A DNA stretch of 64,000 nucleotides from Streptomyces antibioticus (GCF_001514065.1 NZ_KQ948422.1:1302001-1366000); one strand, 5' to 3'; numbered from the stretch's first letter, positions 26,255 through 35,519 are shown. Program-made: numbers and translations. Notes: generated from the sequence alone by a model not told the origin.

Positions 26255-27664
26255 GTGCCCGACTTCGACTTTGACCTGCTCGTCATCGGATCCGGCCCGG
26301 GTGGCCAGAAGGCCGCCATCGCCGCGGCCAAACTGGGCCGCCGGGTGGCCGTCGTCGACCGCCCCGACATGGTCGGCGGGGTCTCCATCCACACCGGCAC
26401 CATTCCCTCCAAGACCCTGCGCGAGGCGGTGCTGTACCTCACCGGTCTCACCCAGCGCGATCTGTACGGGCAGAGCTACCGGCTGAAGGAGGACATCACC
26501 GTCGCCGATCTGACCGCGCGCACCCAGCACGTGGTCAGCCGCGAGGTGGACGTCATCCGCAGCCAGCTCTCCCGCAACCACGTGTCCCTCTACGCCGGAA
26601 CCGGCCGTTTCGTCGACGCCCACACCGTCGCCCTGCGCGAGGTGACCGGTCATGACCGTCTGCTGAGCGCCGAGCACATCGTCATCGCCACCGGCACCCG
26701 GCCGGCCCGACCGGACAGCGTCGAGTTCGACGGGCGCACCATCATGGACTCCGACAACGTCCTCGCCCTGGAACATGTGCCGCGCTCGATGGTCATCGTC
26801 GGCGCGGGGGTCATCGGCATGGAGTACGCGTCGATGTTCGCCGCGCTCGGCAGCAAGGTCACCGTGGTGGAGAAGCGGGCCGGGATGCTCGACATGTGCG
26901 ACGTCGAGGTGATCGAGTCGCTCAAGTACCACCTGCGGGACCTCGCCGTGACCTTCCGGTTCGGGGAGACGGTGGCCGCGGTGGAGCGGCATCCGCGCGG
27001 CACGCTGACGATCCTGGAGAGCGGCAAGAAGATCCCCGCCGACGCCGTGATGTACTCGGCGGGCCGGCAGGGTCTCACCGACGACCTCGATCTGGACAAG
27101 GCCGGTCTGTCGGCGGACCGGCGCGGCCGGATCACGGTCGACGAGTTCTACCGCACCGAGGTGCCGCACATCTATGCCGTCGGCGATGTCATCGGCTTCC
27201 CGGCGCTGGCCGCGACGTCGATGGAGCAGGGCCGCTCGGCCGCGTACCACGCCTTCGGGGAGCCGGTCGGGCAGATGCACCACCTTCAGCCGATCGGCAT
27301 CTACACCATTCCCGAGATCAGCTTCGTGGGCCGGACGGAGGACCAACTCACCGAGGACAGCGTGCCGTTCGAGGTCGGAATCTCACGTTATCGGGAGCTG
27401 GCCCGCGGGCAGATCATCGGCGACTCGCACGGCATGCTGAAGCTGCTGGTGTCCCCCGAGGACCGCACGCTCCTCGGCGTGCACTGCTTCGGGACCGGCG
27501 CCACCGAGCTGATCCACATCGGCCAGTCCGTGATGGGCTGCGGCGGCACGGTCGACTATCTCGTCGACGCGGTGTTCAACTACCCGACGCTCGCGGAGTC
27601 CTACAAGGTCGCCGCTCTGGACGCCACCAACAAGCTCCGCCAGATCGACCGCATCGGCGACTGA
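26255..27664 (+). CDS. sthA: Soluble pyridine nucleotide transhydrogenase
   Basis: The 469-residue flavoprotein is of the lipoamide dehydrogenase fold: [20 protein letters not shown] (FAD), [17 protein letters not shown] (NAD) and [15 protein letters not shown] (FAD ribityl). The disulfide CxxxxC of true dehydrogenases is missing: the region reads [18 protein letters not shown], which is typical of SthA. It exchanges hydride between NADPH and NAD and keeps redox balance. The His/Glu pair near the C-terminus seen in lipoamide dehydrogenases is replaced. GTG at 26255 follows GAGG directly, a tight spacing. Confidence 0.92.
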   Translation: MPDFDFDLLVIGSGPGGQKAAIAAAKLGRRVAVVDRPDMVGGVSIHTGTIPSKTLREAVLYLTGLTQRDLYGQSYRLKEDITVADLTARTQHVVSREVDVIRSQLSRNHVSLYAGTGRFVDAHTVALREVTGHDRLLSAEHIVIATGTRPARPDSVEFDGRTIMDSDNVLALEHVPRSMVIVGAGVIGMEYASMFAALGSKVTVVEKRAGMLDMCDVEVIESLKYHLRDLAVTFRFGETVAAVERHPRGTLTILESGKKIPADAVMYSAGRQGLTDDLDLDKAGLSADRRGRITVDEFYRTEVPHIYAVGDVIGFPALAATSMEQGRSAAYHAFGEPVGQMHHLQPIGIYTIPEISFVGRTEDQLTEDSVPFEVGISRYRELARGQIIGDSHGMLKLLVSPEDRTLLGVHCFGTGATELIHIGQSVMGCGGTVDYLVDAVFNYPTLAESYKVAALDATNKLRQIDRIGD

Positions 27665-27744
27665 CCGCAGCTTCCGGCTCCGCCCCGGGCAACGCTCCTG
27701 ACCTGCGGCGGAGTTGGATGCGGGAGATTCCTCTCCGGCCAATC

Positions 27745-27772
27745 TTGAAAGGCGGACGCGGAGGGCTATCAT
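27745..27772 (+). promoter_or_regulatory. Housekeeping-type promoter of the APC permease
   Basis: TTGAAA (27745-27750) and TATCAT (27767-27772) are separated by 16 bases, a good match to a HrdB-dependent promoter. The expected start near 27780 leaves a leader of about 175 bases before the ATG at 27955. The leader contains CACAC-ACG-GTGTG and the palindrome GTCGTGCACGAC (27929-27940) but no riboswitch family I can identify. Confidence 0.55.
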
Positions 27773-27954
27773 CACTCGCACACACGGTGTGACCGTCTGC
27801 CGACGCAGTGCTGAACGGTGTCTGCCGCCCCCCTTTGTGCCGCCCCTTGCCCGAGGCCATCCCTCGCCGTGGGAGGCGGGTTCCACCCCCCACCCCCCTA
27901 CGCCGTCGGGGTCCTGGTCGCCCCCGCGTCGTGCACGACGGAAAGCAGCAAGTC

Positions 27955-29427
27955 ATGAGCAACAACAGGGGCAGAGGGCTGCAAGCAGGCGCCCTCGGAA
28001 CCTTTGACACGGTGGTGATGGCCGTCGCGGGCAGCGCCCCGGCGTACTCGATCGCCGCCACGACCGCCGTCCTCGTCGGCGCGGTGGGCCTCGCCAGCCC
28101 GGCCGCCCTGCTGTACTGCGCGATCCCCATGCTGGGCATCGCCCTGGCGTTCAGCTATCTGAGCCGTATCGACGTGAACGCGGGCGCCAGTTACTCGTGG
28201 GTGGGCCGAACTCTCCATCCGTTCCTCGGATTTCTCAGCGGCTGGGCCCTGGTGGTGTCGGCGACCATCTTCATGGTGGCCGGCTCGCTGCCCGCCGGGT
28301 CGCTGACCCTGGCCCTGTTCGACGAGGAACTCGCCGACAGCACCGCGCTGTCGACGCTGGTCGGCGCGGCCTGGTTCGTGGTGATGCTGCTGGTGGTGCT
28401 CGGCGGCGCCCGGCTCACCGTCCGCGCCCAGTTGCTCATGTCCGGCATCGAACTGGCGATACTCGCCCTGTTCGCGCTGCTGGCCCTCTTCCACTCGGAC
28501 AACGCCCGCGCGTTCGACTGGTCCTGGTTCGGCGTCGGCCAGTTCGACGGGGTGTCCGGTTTCGCGTCCGGGGCGCTCATCGCCGCCTTCTACTTCTGGG
28601 GGTGGGACGTCACCAGCAACCTCTCCGAGGAGACCCGCAACAGCCGTCGCACGACGGGACTCGCGGGCCTGATCGGGCTGGGCGTCGTCTTCCTGCTGTT
28701 CGAGGTGTTCACCATCGCCGTGAACGTGGTGCTGTCCTCGCGACAGATCGAGGAGAACGACGCCAATGTGCTGGCCGTGCTGGGCGAGGAGATCTGGCCG
28801 GGCTGGGGCGGCAAGCTGCTGATCGTGGCGGTGATGCTGTCGACCATCGCCACGCTGGAGACCACTCTCCTCCAGGTCACGCGCTCGCTGTTCGCGATGG
28901 GCCGCGACCGTACGATGCCGTCCGCGCTCGGCAAGGTGCACCGCCGGTGGAACACGCCAGGGGTGGCCATCGGCGTGGTCGGCGTGGTGGCGCTGGTGAT
29001 GCTGATCGCCTCCAACCTGCTGGGCACGGTGGGCGACATCCTGTCCGACGCGATCTCGGCGATCGGCCTCCAGATCGCCGTGTACTACGGGCTCGCGGGT
29101 CTCGCGGCGGTCGTCGCCTACCGCAAGACGCTGCTGAGGTCGGCGACCCACTTCCTGCTCGGCGGCGTGTGGCCGCTGCTGGGTGCCGTGTTCATGTTCT
29201 GGGTCTTCGTGGAGTCGCTGAGCGAGCTGAGCACCGCCGCGATCACGATCGGCATCGGCGGTCTGGCCGTCGGGCTGCTGCCGATGCTCTGGTACTGGCG
29301 GCAGGGCAGCGACTACTACCGGCCCGCCAGACTCGACGCCACCCACACCGTCGAGGCGGACTACGTCCCCGACCGCCTCGTGGTCGCGCAGTCCCGTGCC
29401 CATGAGGGTCTCCCCACCGACTTCTGA
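27955..29427 (+). CDS. APC-superfamily amino acid/amine permease
   Basis: The 490-residue protein has around twelve hydrophobic segments, begins with a short polar head, and shows the APC pattern GTFDTVVMAVAGSAPAYSIAA in helix 1 and FYFWGWDVTSNLSEETRN in helix 6. It is likely a proton-coupled importer of an amino acid or amine. The start was set at MSNNRGRG because upstream sequence is low-complexity and non-coding in appearance. A 175-base leader precedes it, and the next gene starts 12 bases after its stop. Confidence 0.9.
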   Translation: MSNNRGRGLQAGALGTFDTVVMAVAGSAPAYSIAATTAVLVGAVGLASPAALLYCAIPMLGIALAFSYLSRIDVNAGASYSWVGRTLHPFLGFLSGWALVVSATIFMVAGSLPAGSLTLALFDEELADSTALSTLVGAAWFVVMLLVVLGGARLTVRAQLLMSGIELAILALFALLALFHSDNARAFDWSWFGVGQFDGVSGFASGALIAAFYFWGWDVTSNLSEETRNSRRTTGLAGLIGLGVVFLLFEVFTIAVNVVLSSRQIEENDANVLAVLGEEIWPGWGGKLLIVAVMLSTIATLETTLLQVTRSLFAMGRDRTMPSALGKVHRRWNTPGVAIGVVGVVALVMLIASNLLGTVGDILSDAISAIGLQIAVYYGLAGLAAVVAYRKTLLRSATHFLLGGVWPLLGAVFMFWVFVESLSELSTAAITIGIGGLAVGLLPMLWYWRQGSDYYRPARLDATHTVEADYVPDRLVVAQSRAHEGLPTDF

Positions 29428-29438
29428 GGGAGCCGGTA

Positions 29439-30392
29439 ATGGCGCGAGACCGCTTCACCCTCGACTTCGACCCCGACTGCGGTGACACGGCCCTCACCGA
29501 CGCCCGCCACGACATCGTCATCGGCCGCTGGCAGGGACTGCGGGAACTGCTGCGCGCGACCGGCCCGGACTGGCTCAGCCGCGGCCACCGCGTCCGGCTG
29601 CTCGCGCAGGCCTGCGCGAGCAGTTCGACGGCCGAGTCCTGGCTGGCCGCCGAACCGCACAGCGCCGACGCGCTGGTGCTGCGGGCGGCGACGGAGACGG
29701 CCCGGGCGTTCAACCTGGCGATCGCCGCGGGCCGTGGCGTGCCGATCGACGAGCAGCGCATCGACACCGCCGTGCTCGCCTGCCTCCAGGCCGCCGACGC
29801 CTACCTCGACGATCCGACGCCATGGATCTCCCTGATCTCCGTCGCCCGGCTCTATCCGTCCGGGGTGCGCAGACAGGAACTGGCGCGCTGGTGGGACGAG
29901 TTGCACCGCCGCGACCCGTACAGCGTGGAGGGCCACCTCCAGATACTCCACTACTACTCGTCCCGCTGGCACGGCACGCACGGCCTGATGTACGACTTCG
30001 CCCGCGACGCCGCCGGGGTGGCGCCGCCGGGATGCGCGCTGCCGGTGCTGGTCCAGTACGCCCGCGTGGAGGAGTACCGCTACGCCCTGGACGCGGCCCA
30101 GGGGCGCCGGTCCGCGGTCGGCCTCGCCGAGCACTGGAGCAACGACGGCGCCGTCAGCGACGTACGCCGCACCTGGCAGCGGTGGTTCGCCGGCCGCTCG
30201 CAGGGCGCCGTCGCTCCCGGTGAACTGCGTGACCTCAACTACCTGACCCACGCGGCCTGTTACGCAGGGTTGACGGACATCGCGGGCTCACTGCTGCGCG
30301 TCCAGGGCACCCTCGCCACACGCACCCCCTGGTCGTACACGGGGGATCCGGAGAAGCAGATCCTGAAGTGGCGCAAGGAACTTCGGCTGTGA
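29439..30392 (+). CDS. Conserved hypothetical protein co-transcribed with the permease
   Basis: The 317-residue protein is helical, with paired-helix character (HRVRLLAQACASSSTAESWLAAEP, ARLYPSGVRRQELARWWDELH, DLNYLTHAACYAGLTDIAGSLL) like tetratricopeptide-type solenoids. I know homologues in Streptomyces but no function. It lies 12 bases downstream of the permease with GAGGGAG before ATG, so an operon is likely, perhaps linking it to the transported substrate. Confidence 0.75.
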   Translation: MARDRFTLDFDPDCGDTALTDARHDIVIGRWQGLRELLRATGPDWLSRGHRVRLLAQACASSSTAESWLAAEPHSADALVLRAATETARAFNLAIAAGRGVPIDEQRIDTAVLACLQAADAYLDDPTPWISLISVARLYPSGVRRQELARWWDELHRRDPYSVEGHLQILHYYSSRWHGTHGLMYDFARDAAGVAPPGCALPVLVQYARVEEYRYALDAAQGRRSAVGLAEHWSNDGAVSDVRRTWQRWFAGRSQGAVAPGELRDLNYLTHAACYAGLTDIAGSLLRVQGTLATRTPWSYTGDPEKQILKWRKELRL

Positions 30393-30398
30393 GCAGGG

Positions 30399-31538
30399 TC
30401 AGTCCGCCAGGTCCGCCGTCCACTTCTCCTCGATCCGGCCGGCCTTCCACACCACCAGCGCGACGATCCAGGTCAGCACGAACAGCCCTACGACGGCGAA
30501 GCCGAGGGTGTTGAGGTCGAGGCCGGCGATCCAGGTCCAGAACGGGCCGTGCAGGTCGAGCTTCTCGGCGAGCAGGCCGAGGAGTTCGACCGTGCCGATG
30601 AGCAGGGCGACGGCGACGGACAGGCCGGTGATGGTGAGGTTGTAGTAGACCTTGCGGACCGGCTTGGAGAAGGCCCAGCCGTAGGCGAAGTTCATGAACG
30701 TGCCGTCGATCGTGTCCAGCAGGGACATGCCGGCCGCGAACAGGACGGGCAGGCACAGGATCGCGTACCAGGGCAGCCCGGACGCGGCGCCCGAGCCGGC
30801 CAGGACGAGCAGGGCGACCTCGGTGGCGGTGTCGAAGCCGAGCCCGAAGAGGAGGCCGAGCGGATACATCTGCCACGGCTTGGTGACCGACCCCATGACA
30901 CGGCCCAGGAGCCGGTTCATGAAGCCCCGGTTGTTCAGGTGCTCCTCCAGCGCGGCCTCGTCGAAGTTTCCCGAGCGCATCCGGCGGAACACCTTCCAGA
31001 TCCCGGCCAGGATCACGAGGTTGATGCCGGCGATGACGTACAGGAAGGTCCCGGAGACCGTCGTACCGATCAGGCCCGTGACGTCGTGCAGCGAGGAGCC
31101 GTCGTCGCGGACGGGGCCCGCGAGGGCCCTCACGCCCAGCGAGAGCAGGAAGGTCAGGCCGAAGACCACGCTGGAGTGGCCCAGCGAGAACCAGAAGCCG
31201 ACCGACAGCGGCCGCTTCCCCTCCCCCATCAGCTTGCGCGTGGTGTTGTCGATCGCTGCGATGTGGTCGGCGTCGAACGCGTGCCGCATGCCGAGCGTGT
31301 ACGCGGTGACGCCGATGCCGATGCCGAAGGACTTCGCACCGACGCTGTAGTGCCCGGGCGCCACGAGAACGACCAGAGTGAACCAGCCGATCACATGCAG
31401 GGCGAGGATGAACGCGGCCATCCCCCCGACCCTGATCCACTCCTCACGCGTCATGGAGCCGCGGACGCGCTGCCAGAGCCCGGCGCTTTGGGTGGCCGAG
31501 GCGGGGAGGGGCGGAGCGGAGTCAGGGGCGACCGGCAT
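30399..31538 (-). CDS. NiCoT-family nickel/cobalt permease
   Basis: The 379-residue protein has about eight membrane segments and the family signature RHAFDADHIAAIDN in helix 2, with His86, Asp91 and His92 forming the HX4DH metal-selectivity motif. The second signature (LGFDTATEVALL) also appears. It imports Ni2+ or Co2+ using the proton motive force. A Nur-like box lies 63-79 bases upstream of the ATG, consistent with repression by nickel-loaded Nur. Confidence 0.95.
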   Translation of the reverse strand: MPVAPDSAPPLPASATQSAGLWQRVRGSMTREEWIRVGGMAAFILALHVIGWFTLVVLVAPGHYSVGAKSFGIGIGVTAYTLGMRHAFDADHIAAIDNTTRKLMGEGKRPLSVGFWFSLGHSSVVFGLTFLLSLGVRALAGPVRDDGSSLHDVTGLIGTTVSGTFLYVIAGINLVILAGIWKVFRRMRSGNFDEAALEEHLNNRGFMNRLLGRVMGSVTKPWQMYPLGLLFGLGFDTATEVALLVLAGSGAASGLPWYAILCLPVLFAAGMSLLDTIDGTFMNFAYGWAFSKPVRKVYYNLTITGLSVAVALLIGTVELLGLLAEKLDLHGPFWTWIAGLDLNTLGFAVVGLFVLTWIVALVVWKAGRIEEKWTADLAD

Positions 31539-31600
31539 CGGGAGGATCTTTCGTTCGGCGAAGCGGCCGCGACAGGCAGCCTTGTGCCATCCTCCGGTAA

Positions 31601-31617
31601 CTGCAACTCATGTGCAG
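31601..31617. promoter_or_regulatory. Nur-like box upstream of the nickel/cobalt permease
   Basis: CTGCAA-CTCAT-GTGCAG matches the reported Streptomyces Nur pattern tTGCAA-N5-tTGCAA in most core positions; six-base arms ACTGCA and TGCAGT are also exact complements around it. Nur is the Fur-family nickel regulator. Its position before a nickel permease supports function. The consensus is from memory of published S. coelicolor work. Confidence 0.6.
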
Positions 31618-31671
31618 TAAAGCCCGTGGCAGATCTTCCCCACGGGAGGGGAAAGAGCCTGGTGGCAGGGG

Positions 31672-32526
31672 TCAGGGGGTCGCGTTGGGGCCGTCCGGGC
31701 GGGTGCGGCGCTGCTCCACCGTCTCCCGGCTGAGCTCCTCCGTCTCCGGCTCCGCCAGCCGCTCGAAGCCGTCCTCGGTGATGACCGACACGATCGGGAA
31801 GATACGCCGGCTGATGTCGGGGCCGCCGGTCGCGGAGTCGTCGTCCGCCGCGTCGTACAGCGCCTGGAGCGCGGCGAGTGCGGCCTCGCGCCGGGACATG
31901 CCCCGCCGGAACAGCTTCTTCAGCGCACCCCGGGCGTACGGCGAACCGGATCCCTCCGCGTGGAAGTCCTGCTTCTCGTACAGACCCCCGGCGACGTCGA
32001 AGCTGAAGATGCGGCCCCGCTCGCCCTCGGGCGCCGCATCGTCGTACCCCGTGAGCAGCGGCACGACCGCGAGACCCTGCATGGCCTGGCCGAGGTTCTG
32101 CCGGATCATGCCCGCCAGGCGCCGCGCCTTGGCGTTGAGGGTCATGGGGATGCCCTCGATCTTCTCGAAGTGCGTCAGCTCCACCTGGTACAGCTTCACC
32201 ATGTCGAGGGCGAGACCGACGGTGCCCGCGAAGGCGACGGCCGTGTAGTCGTCGGCGGGGTGCACCTTCTCCAGATCGCGCTGGGCGATGAGGTTGCCCA
32301 TCGTGGCCCTGCGGTCGCCCGCGATGAGCACGCCGTCGCGGTAGGCGAGGGCCAGCACGGTGGTGCCGTGCGGGAAGCTGTCGGGGTCGGCACGGACGTG
32401 GTCCGGGAAGGGCTTGCGGGTGGGCAGCAGGTCCGGGCGGTGGGCGGTCAGGAACTCGGTGAAGGACGCGGTACCGGGAGTGAAGAACTCCTCCCCCAGC
32501 CGTCCGCCTTGCTCACTCGCCGTCAT
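31672..32526 (-). CDS. prcB: Proteasome beta subunit without a neighbouring alpha gene
   Basis: From ATG 32526 the product is 284 residues with a 54-residue propeptide. Autocleavage is expected at His-Gly54/Thr55 (SFPHG-TTVLALAY). In mature numbering Thr1, Asp17 (AGDRRA) and Lys33 (DLEKVH) are all present, so the protease should be active. It would form beta rings with an alpha ring encoded elsewhere, normally in the prcBA-dop-pup cluster. Here none of pup, dop, mpa or prcA is adjacent, so this is probably a second, paralogous beta subunit. Confidence 0.93.
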   Translation of the reverse strand: MTASEQGGRLGEEFFTPGTASFTEFLTAHRPDLLPTRKPFPDHVRADPDSFPHGTTVLALAYRDGVLIAGDRRATMGNLIAQRDLEKVHPADDYTAVAFAGTVGLALDMVKLYQVELTHFEKIEGIPMTLNAKARRLAGMIRQNLGQAMQGLAVVPLLTGYDDAAPEGERGRIFSFDVAGGLYEKQDFHAEGSGSPYARGALKKLFRRGMSRREAALAALQALYDAADDDSATGGPDISRRIFPIVSVITEDGFERLAEPETEELSRETVEQRRTRPDGPNATP

Positions 32527-32614
32527 CGTGTTTCCCCCTGGTCGTCTCCGGGCCGACAAACGAGTCCTACCTGAAGTCCACGGAGCGGAAACACGGGTGG
32601 GGTTTCGGTGGGGG

Positions 32615-33550
32615 TCAAAGGGCTTTGCGGCGTACCAGTACGGCCAGGACCACCAGCCCCGGAATCAGCGGCAGCCACACCGTCAGCAGGCGGTAGCCGA
32701 GGACCGCCGAGGCGGCGGCCGCGCCTGGGGCTCCGCTCGCCGTGAGGGCGAAGGCGAGGGCGGCATCGAGGGAACCGAGGCCACCGGGCGTGGGCAACAG
32801 CGCGGCGGCACTGCTGGCGGCGACGTACAGGAGGGCCACCCGGGCCGGGGCCAGGGAGAGGGCGACGGCCTGCGCGACGGCGATCAGGACGAGGGCGTGC
32901 AGGGCGGCGAAGGCCAGTTGGCCGCCCCAAAGCGCCGCCGCCCGGGACGGGTTGGCGTGCACGGCCCTGATGTCCGCCAGGACGGTCGCGAGCGCGCGCC
33001 GGCACCGCGACCAGGCCAGCAGGAGGCTCACGCACACGACGGCGGCGAACAGGGCGGCGAGGACCGCGAGATGGGACCGCGGCATCCGCAGCACGCCGGG
33101 GCAGACCGCCAGCAGGGTGACGATCAGGACGGCCCGGACGACCGCGGCGGCGGTCCCCTTGACGGCGAGGGCGCTCACGGCGCGCCCCGCACTCAGACCG
33201 CAGCGCATGAGGAAACGGAGGTTCACCGCACCGGCGCCGAGCCCGGCGGGCAGCAGGTGGTTGGCGGCACCGGCGGCGAACTGCGCGGCCACCAGCCGTC
33301 CTTGGGGCAACCGCGGTACGACCGCGCCCTGTTGGGCCAGCGCGGCGCACACCCAGGTGGCGGCGGCCGCGACCCCGCCCACCAGCAGCCAGCCCTGATC
33401 GGCGACGGCGAGCCGCACGGCCCCGCGTTCCAGCATCGGCCAGTGCCGCCGGGCCAGACAGGCGGCGCCGACCAGGACGGCGAGGGTGACGGCGGTCTGC
33501 CAGTAGACCCGCCTTCGAGGAGTGCTGACGACGACCGGCCCGGACGTCAC
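32615..33550 (-). CDS. Flippase-like multispan membrane protein (lysylphosphatidylglycerol synthase TM family)
   Basis: The 311-residue protein has around eight membrane segments. It contains the conserved VAAQFAAGAANHLLPAGLGAGAVNLRFLMRCG and LLPTPGGLGSLDAALAFAL motifs of the LPG-synthase TM / UPF0104 family, without the C-terminal aminoacyltransferase domain. Such proteins flip or interact with lipid-linked substrates. GTG at 33550 overlaps the stop of the upstream repeat gene (GTGA), so it is translationally coupled to it and to the membrane glycosyltransferase beyond. Confidence 0.82.
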   Translation of the reverse strand: MTSGPVVVSTPRRRVYWQTAVTLAVLVGAACLARRHWPMLERGAVRLAVADQGWLLVGGVAAAATWVCAALAQQGAVVPRLPQGRLVAAQFAAGAANHLLPAGLGAGAVNLRFLMRCGLSAGRAVSALAVKGTAAAVVRAVLIVTLLAVCPGVLRMPRSHLAVLAALFAAVVCVSLLLAWSRCRRALATVLADIRAVHANPSRAAALWGGQLAFAALHALVLIAVAQAVALSLAPARVALLYVAASSAAALLPTPGGLGSLDAALAFALTASGAPGAAAASAVLGYRLLTVWLPLIPGLVVLAVLVRRKAL

Positions 33551-33882
33551 CGCACACCACCCGCGACCCCCGTGAACCCCGCCAACGCCGGGAACGCCGG
33601 GAACGCCGACCGCACGAGCCCCGCACGGGCCGTGAAGGGCTCAAGCGTCCACCGCCGCCACCCTCCGAACCGGACCGGCGCGAACGCCGTCCGCCGCCCT
33701 CCATGCCGAACCGGCACCGGCGTCACCCGCCGCCACCCACCGGCCCCGACCGACACGGACGTCACTCGCCGCCACCAACCGGTCCCGAGGGGCACGGACG
33801 TCACCCGCCCCCACCCACCGGAACCGGCCGACACGGACGTCACCCGCCCCCACTCACCCGCCCCGACCGGCACGGGCGTCAT
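33547..33882 (-). CDS. Small protein of 13-residue tandem repeats, coupled to both neighbours
   Basis: An ORF of 111 residues begins with ATG at 33882, overlapping the stop of the glycosyltransferase by four bases (ATGA). It ends at 33547 overlapping the GTG of the flippase-like gene (GTGA). Its first half is about four and a half copies of a 13-residue unit of the form VTxVxxGxGxWxR, such as VTSVPLGTGWWRR. The last 40 residues are Arg-rich then Ala/Phe/Gly-rich. No family known to me. Double 4-base overlaps favour a real gene, but in such GC-rich DNA an open frame alone is weak evidence. Confidence 0.5.
   Translation of the reverse strand: MTPVPVGAGEWGRVTSVSAGSGGWGRVTSVPLGTGWWRRVTSVSVGAGGWRRVTPVPVRHGGRRTAFAPVRFGGWRRWTLEPFTARAGLVRSAFPAFPALAGFTGVAGGVR
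33713..33882. repeat. 39-bp tandem repeat, about 4.4 copies
   Basis: Units starting at 33713, 33752, 33791, 33830 and 33869 share the core GACGTCAC or GGCGTCAC followed by a Pro-codon-like CCGCC stretch. All full units are 39 bases, so the reading frame is preserved. The last partial copy reaches the end of the glycosyltransferase gene. Copies differ at several positions, so the array is not recent. Confidence 0.85.
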
Positions 33883-35351
33883 TCGTGACCACCGTCCGGG
33901 CCCGGCGGGGCCAGTCGGACCAGTACCCCGTCCGTCTGGTACGGCGTCCAGTGGCGGGCGTACTTGGCCGTGGCGCCGTCCGGGGCCGTGAGGTAGGCGA
34001 CCGGGATGCGGCGGGCCGTGGCGCGGATCTCGGCCGCGGTGGAGTTGGCGTTGTGGCCGCCGGTCGCCGCGGAGGAGCAGCCGGTGTAGTAGGCGACGGG
34101 GATGGCCTCGTGCCCGGTGAGCAGACAGGGCGGGCGGACGCCGAGGCGGTGCAGTTCGGCCGCGGTGCGCTCCCATCCCTGCCGGGAGGCGGTGGAGTTG
34201 GAGACCGTGCGGTGCAGGACGCTCAGCTGAACGGCCAGATGCAGGGTGAGTCCGATGGCGAGCAAGGTCGCGGCCACGGGACGCCAGGTGCCGTTCGGCC
34301 TGGTGGCCAGGTGGAGCACCGCTTCGGCGACCGGCAGCGCGAGCAGCGCGTAGGCGGGCAGCAGGAAGCGCGGCGCGGCGTATCCGATCATGAACAGGTA
34401 CGGCACGGCCGCCGTGACGGCGCAGGCGAGCGGGACCAGGGTGCGCTCGGTGCGGCCCGCGCGGACGGCGACGACGAGCCCGAGAACGGCGAGCACAGGG
34501 AGGACGTACCACCACGCGGTGACCAGCGGATTCGGCATCGATCCGGTGCACGGCCGGCACAGCGCGCGCCCCGCCAGGCTGCGCAGCTGGTCGTCGACGG
34601 CCATGTTCCAGCCGAGGCCGCCCTGGATGCGGGAGGCCTCGTGCAGCCGCTCACCCAGGCCGCCGAAGGACACGTACGCCTCGATGATCCACTGCACGGC
34701 GCCGAGGGCGAGCCCCGTGACGAGCGCGGCGAGCGGCCGCCACCGCCGGGACATGACCGCGAACACGAACAGGGGCACCGTCACCCACACCGCGTCCGTG
34801 GGCCGCATCCACGCCATGAGGGCGGCGCCGGCCAGGACACCCCAGACGTGGCCCTTCAGGAAGCAGCCCACGGCGATCAGCGCGCCGATGGCGACCCAGT
34901 AGTTGGGCATGGCCTGCGGGCCGTAGAAGATCGTCACCCACAGGGAGGCGAACAGCGCCCCCGCGCCCGCCAGGACCCGGAACCGGAACAGTCCGCGCCA
35001 CACGCGCAGGCCCAGATAGAGGCCGAGTCCTGAGAGCACGGCGAGGTAGACGCGCAGCAGTTCCGTGGACGTCGACCAGGAGGCGATCGGCGCCACCAGG
35101 AGGGAGACGCCGCGGGCGCGCGGTGCGCTGAAGAAGGCGGGTGGCGCTCCGGAGCCGACCTGGCTGACGTAGACCGCCTCGTCCCAGCCGAGGCCCATTC
35201 CCGGCCGTACGAGCAGCAGTTGCGCGAGGGCGAAGACCCCGGCGACGGCCGCGAGCAGTGCGTCGCCCTTCCAGTACCGGAACGTGACGGGCACGGTCAC
35301 CCTGTCGCTCCGTCGTCCTTCGGCAAGCAGGGCATTCATGCCGTGCGCCAT
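33879..35351 (-). CDS. Membrane glycosyltransferase (GT-C fold, PMT/ArnT-like)
   Basis: The 490-residue protein has around ten membrane segments. The first extracytoplasmic loop carries GLGWDEAVYVSQV, the acidic motif typical of GT-C polyprenyl-phosphate sugar transferases. A second loop with CRPCTG and a C-terminal extracellular domain (TGHEAIPVAYYTGCSSAAT) follow. It should transfer a sugar from a lipid carrier outside the membrane. A downstream coupled repeat protein and flippase-like gene suggest a cell-envelope modification pathway. The start at 35351 could also be ATG 35339. Confidence 0.82.
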   Translation of the reverse strand: MAHGMNALLAEGRRSDRVTVPVTFRYWKGDALLAAVAGVFALAQLLLVRPGMGLGWDEAVYVSQVGSGAPPAFFSAPRARGVSLLVAPIASWSTSTELLRVYLAVLSGLGLYLGLRVWRGLFRFRVLAGAGALFASLWVTIFYGPQAMPNYWVAIGALIAVGCFLKGHVWGVLAGAALMAWMRPTDAVWVTVPLFVFAVMSRRWRPLAALVTGLALGAVQWIIEAYVSFGGLGERLHEASRIQGGLGWNMAVDDQLRSLAGRALCRPCTGSMPNPLVTAWWYVLPVLAVLGLVVAVRAGRTERTLVPLACAVTAAVPYLFMIGYAAPRFLLPAYALLALPVAEAVLHLATRPNGTWRPVAATLLAIGLTLHLAVQLSVLHRTVSNSTASRQGWERTAAELHRLGVRPPCLLTGHEAIPVAYYTGCSSAATGGHNANSTAAEIRATARRIPVAYLTAPDGATAKYARHWTPYQTDGVLVRLAPPGPDGGHE

Positions 35352-35519
35352 CGTCCACCCCTTACCCCGTCGATGCCACGGAGGTGCTCGGCCCTGGTCA
35401 GGAGCCGCAAAAAGAACAGAAACAGGGACAAATTAACCCGCAGCCGCGCCGCGCGCACCGCAATGTTCGCCCACTTGTATGACGATCGGTCATATGGATC
35501 GAGTTCCGTATGGGGCGGA

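Noticed and set aside
27665-27954. A riboswitch (glycine, ydaO or guanidine type) upstream of the APC permease
   Set aside because: I found no conserved core sequence of these classes; only generic hairpins are present.
33703-33888. Plus-strand frame through the 39-bp repeat, Pro/His/Arg-rich
   Set aside because: It has no ribosome-binding site and no relation to neighbours, whereas the minus-strand frame is coupled at both ends.
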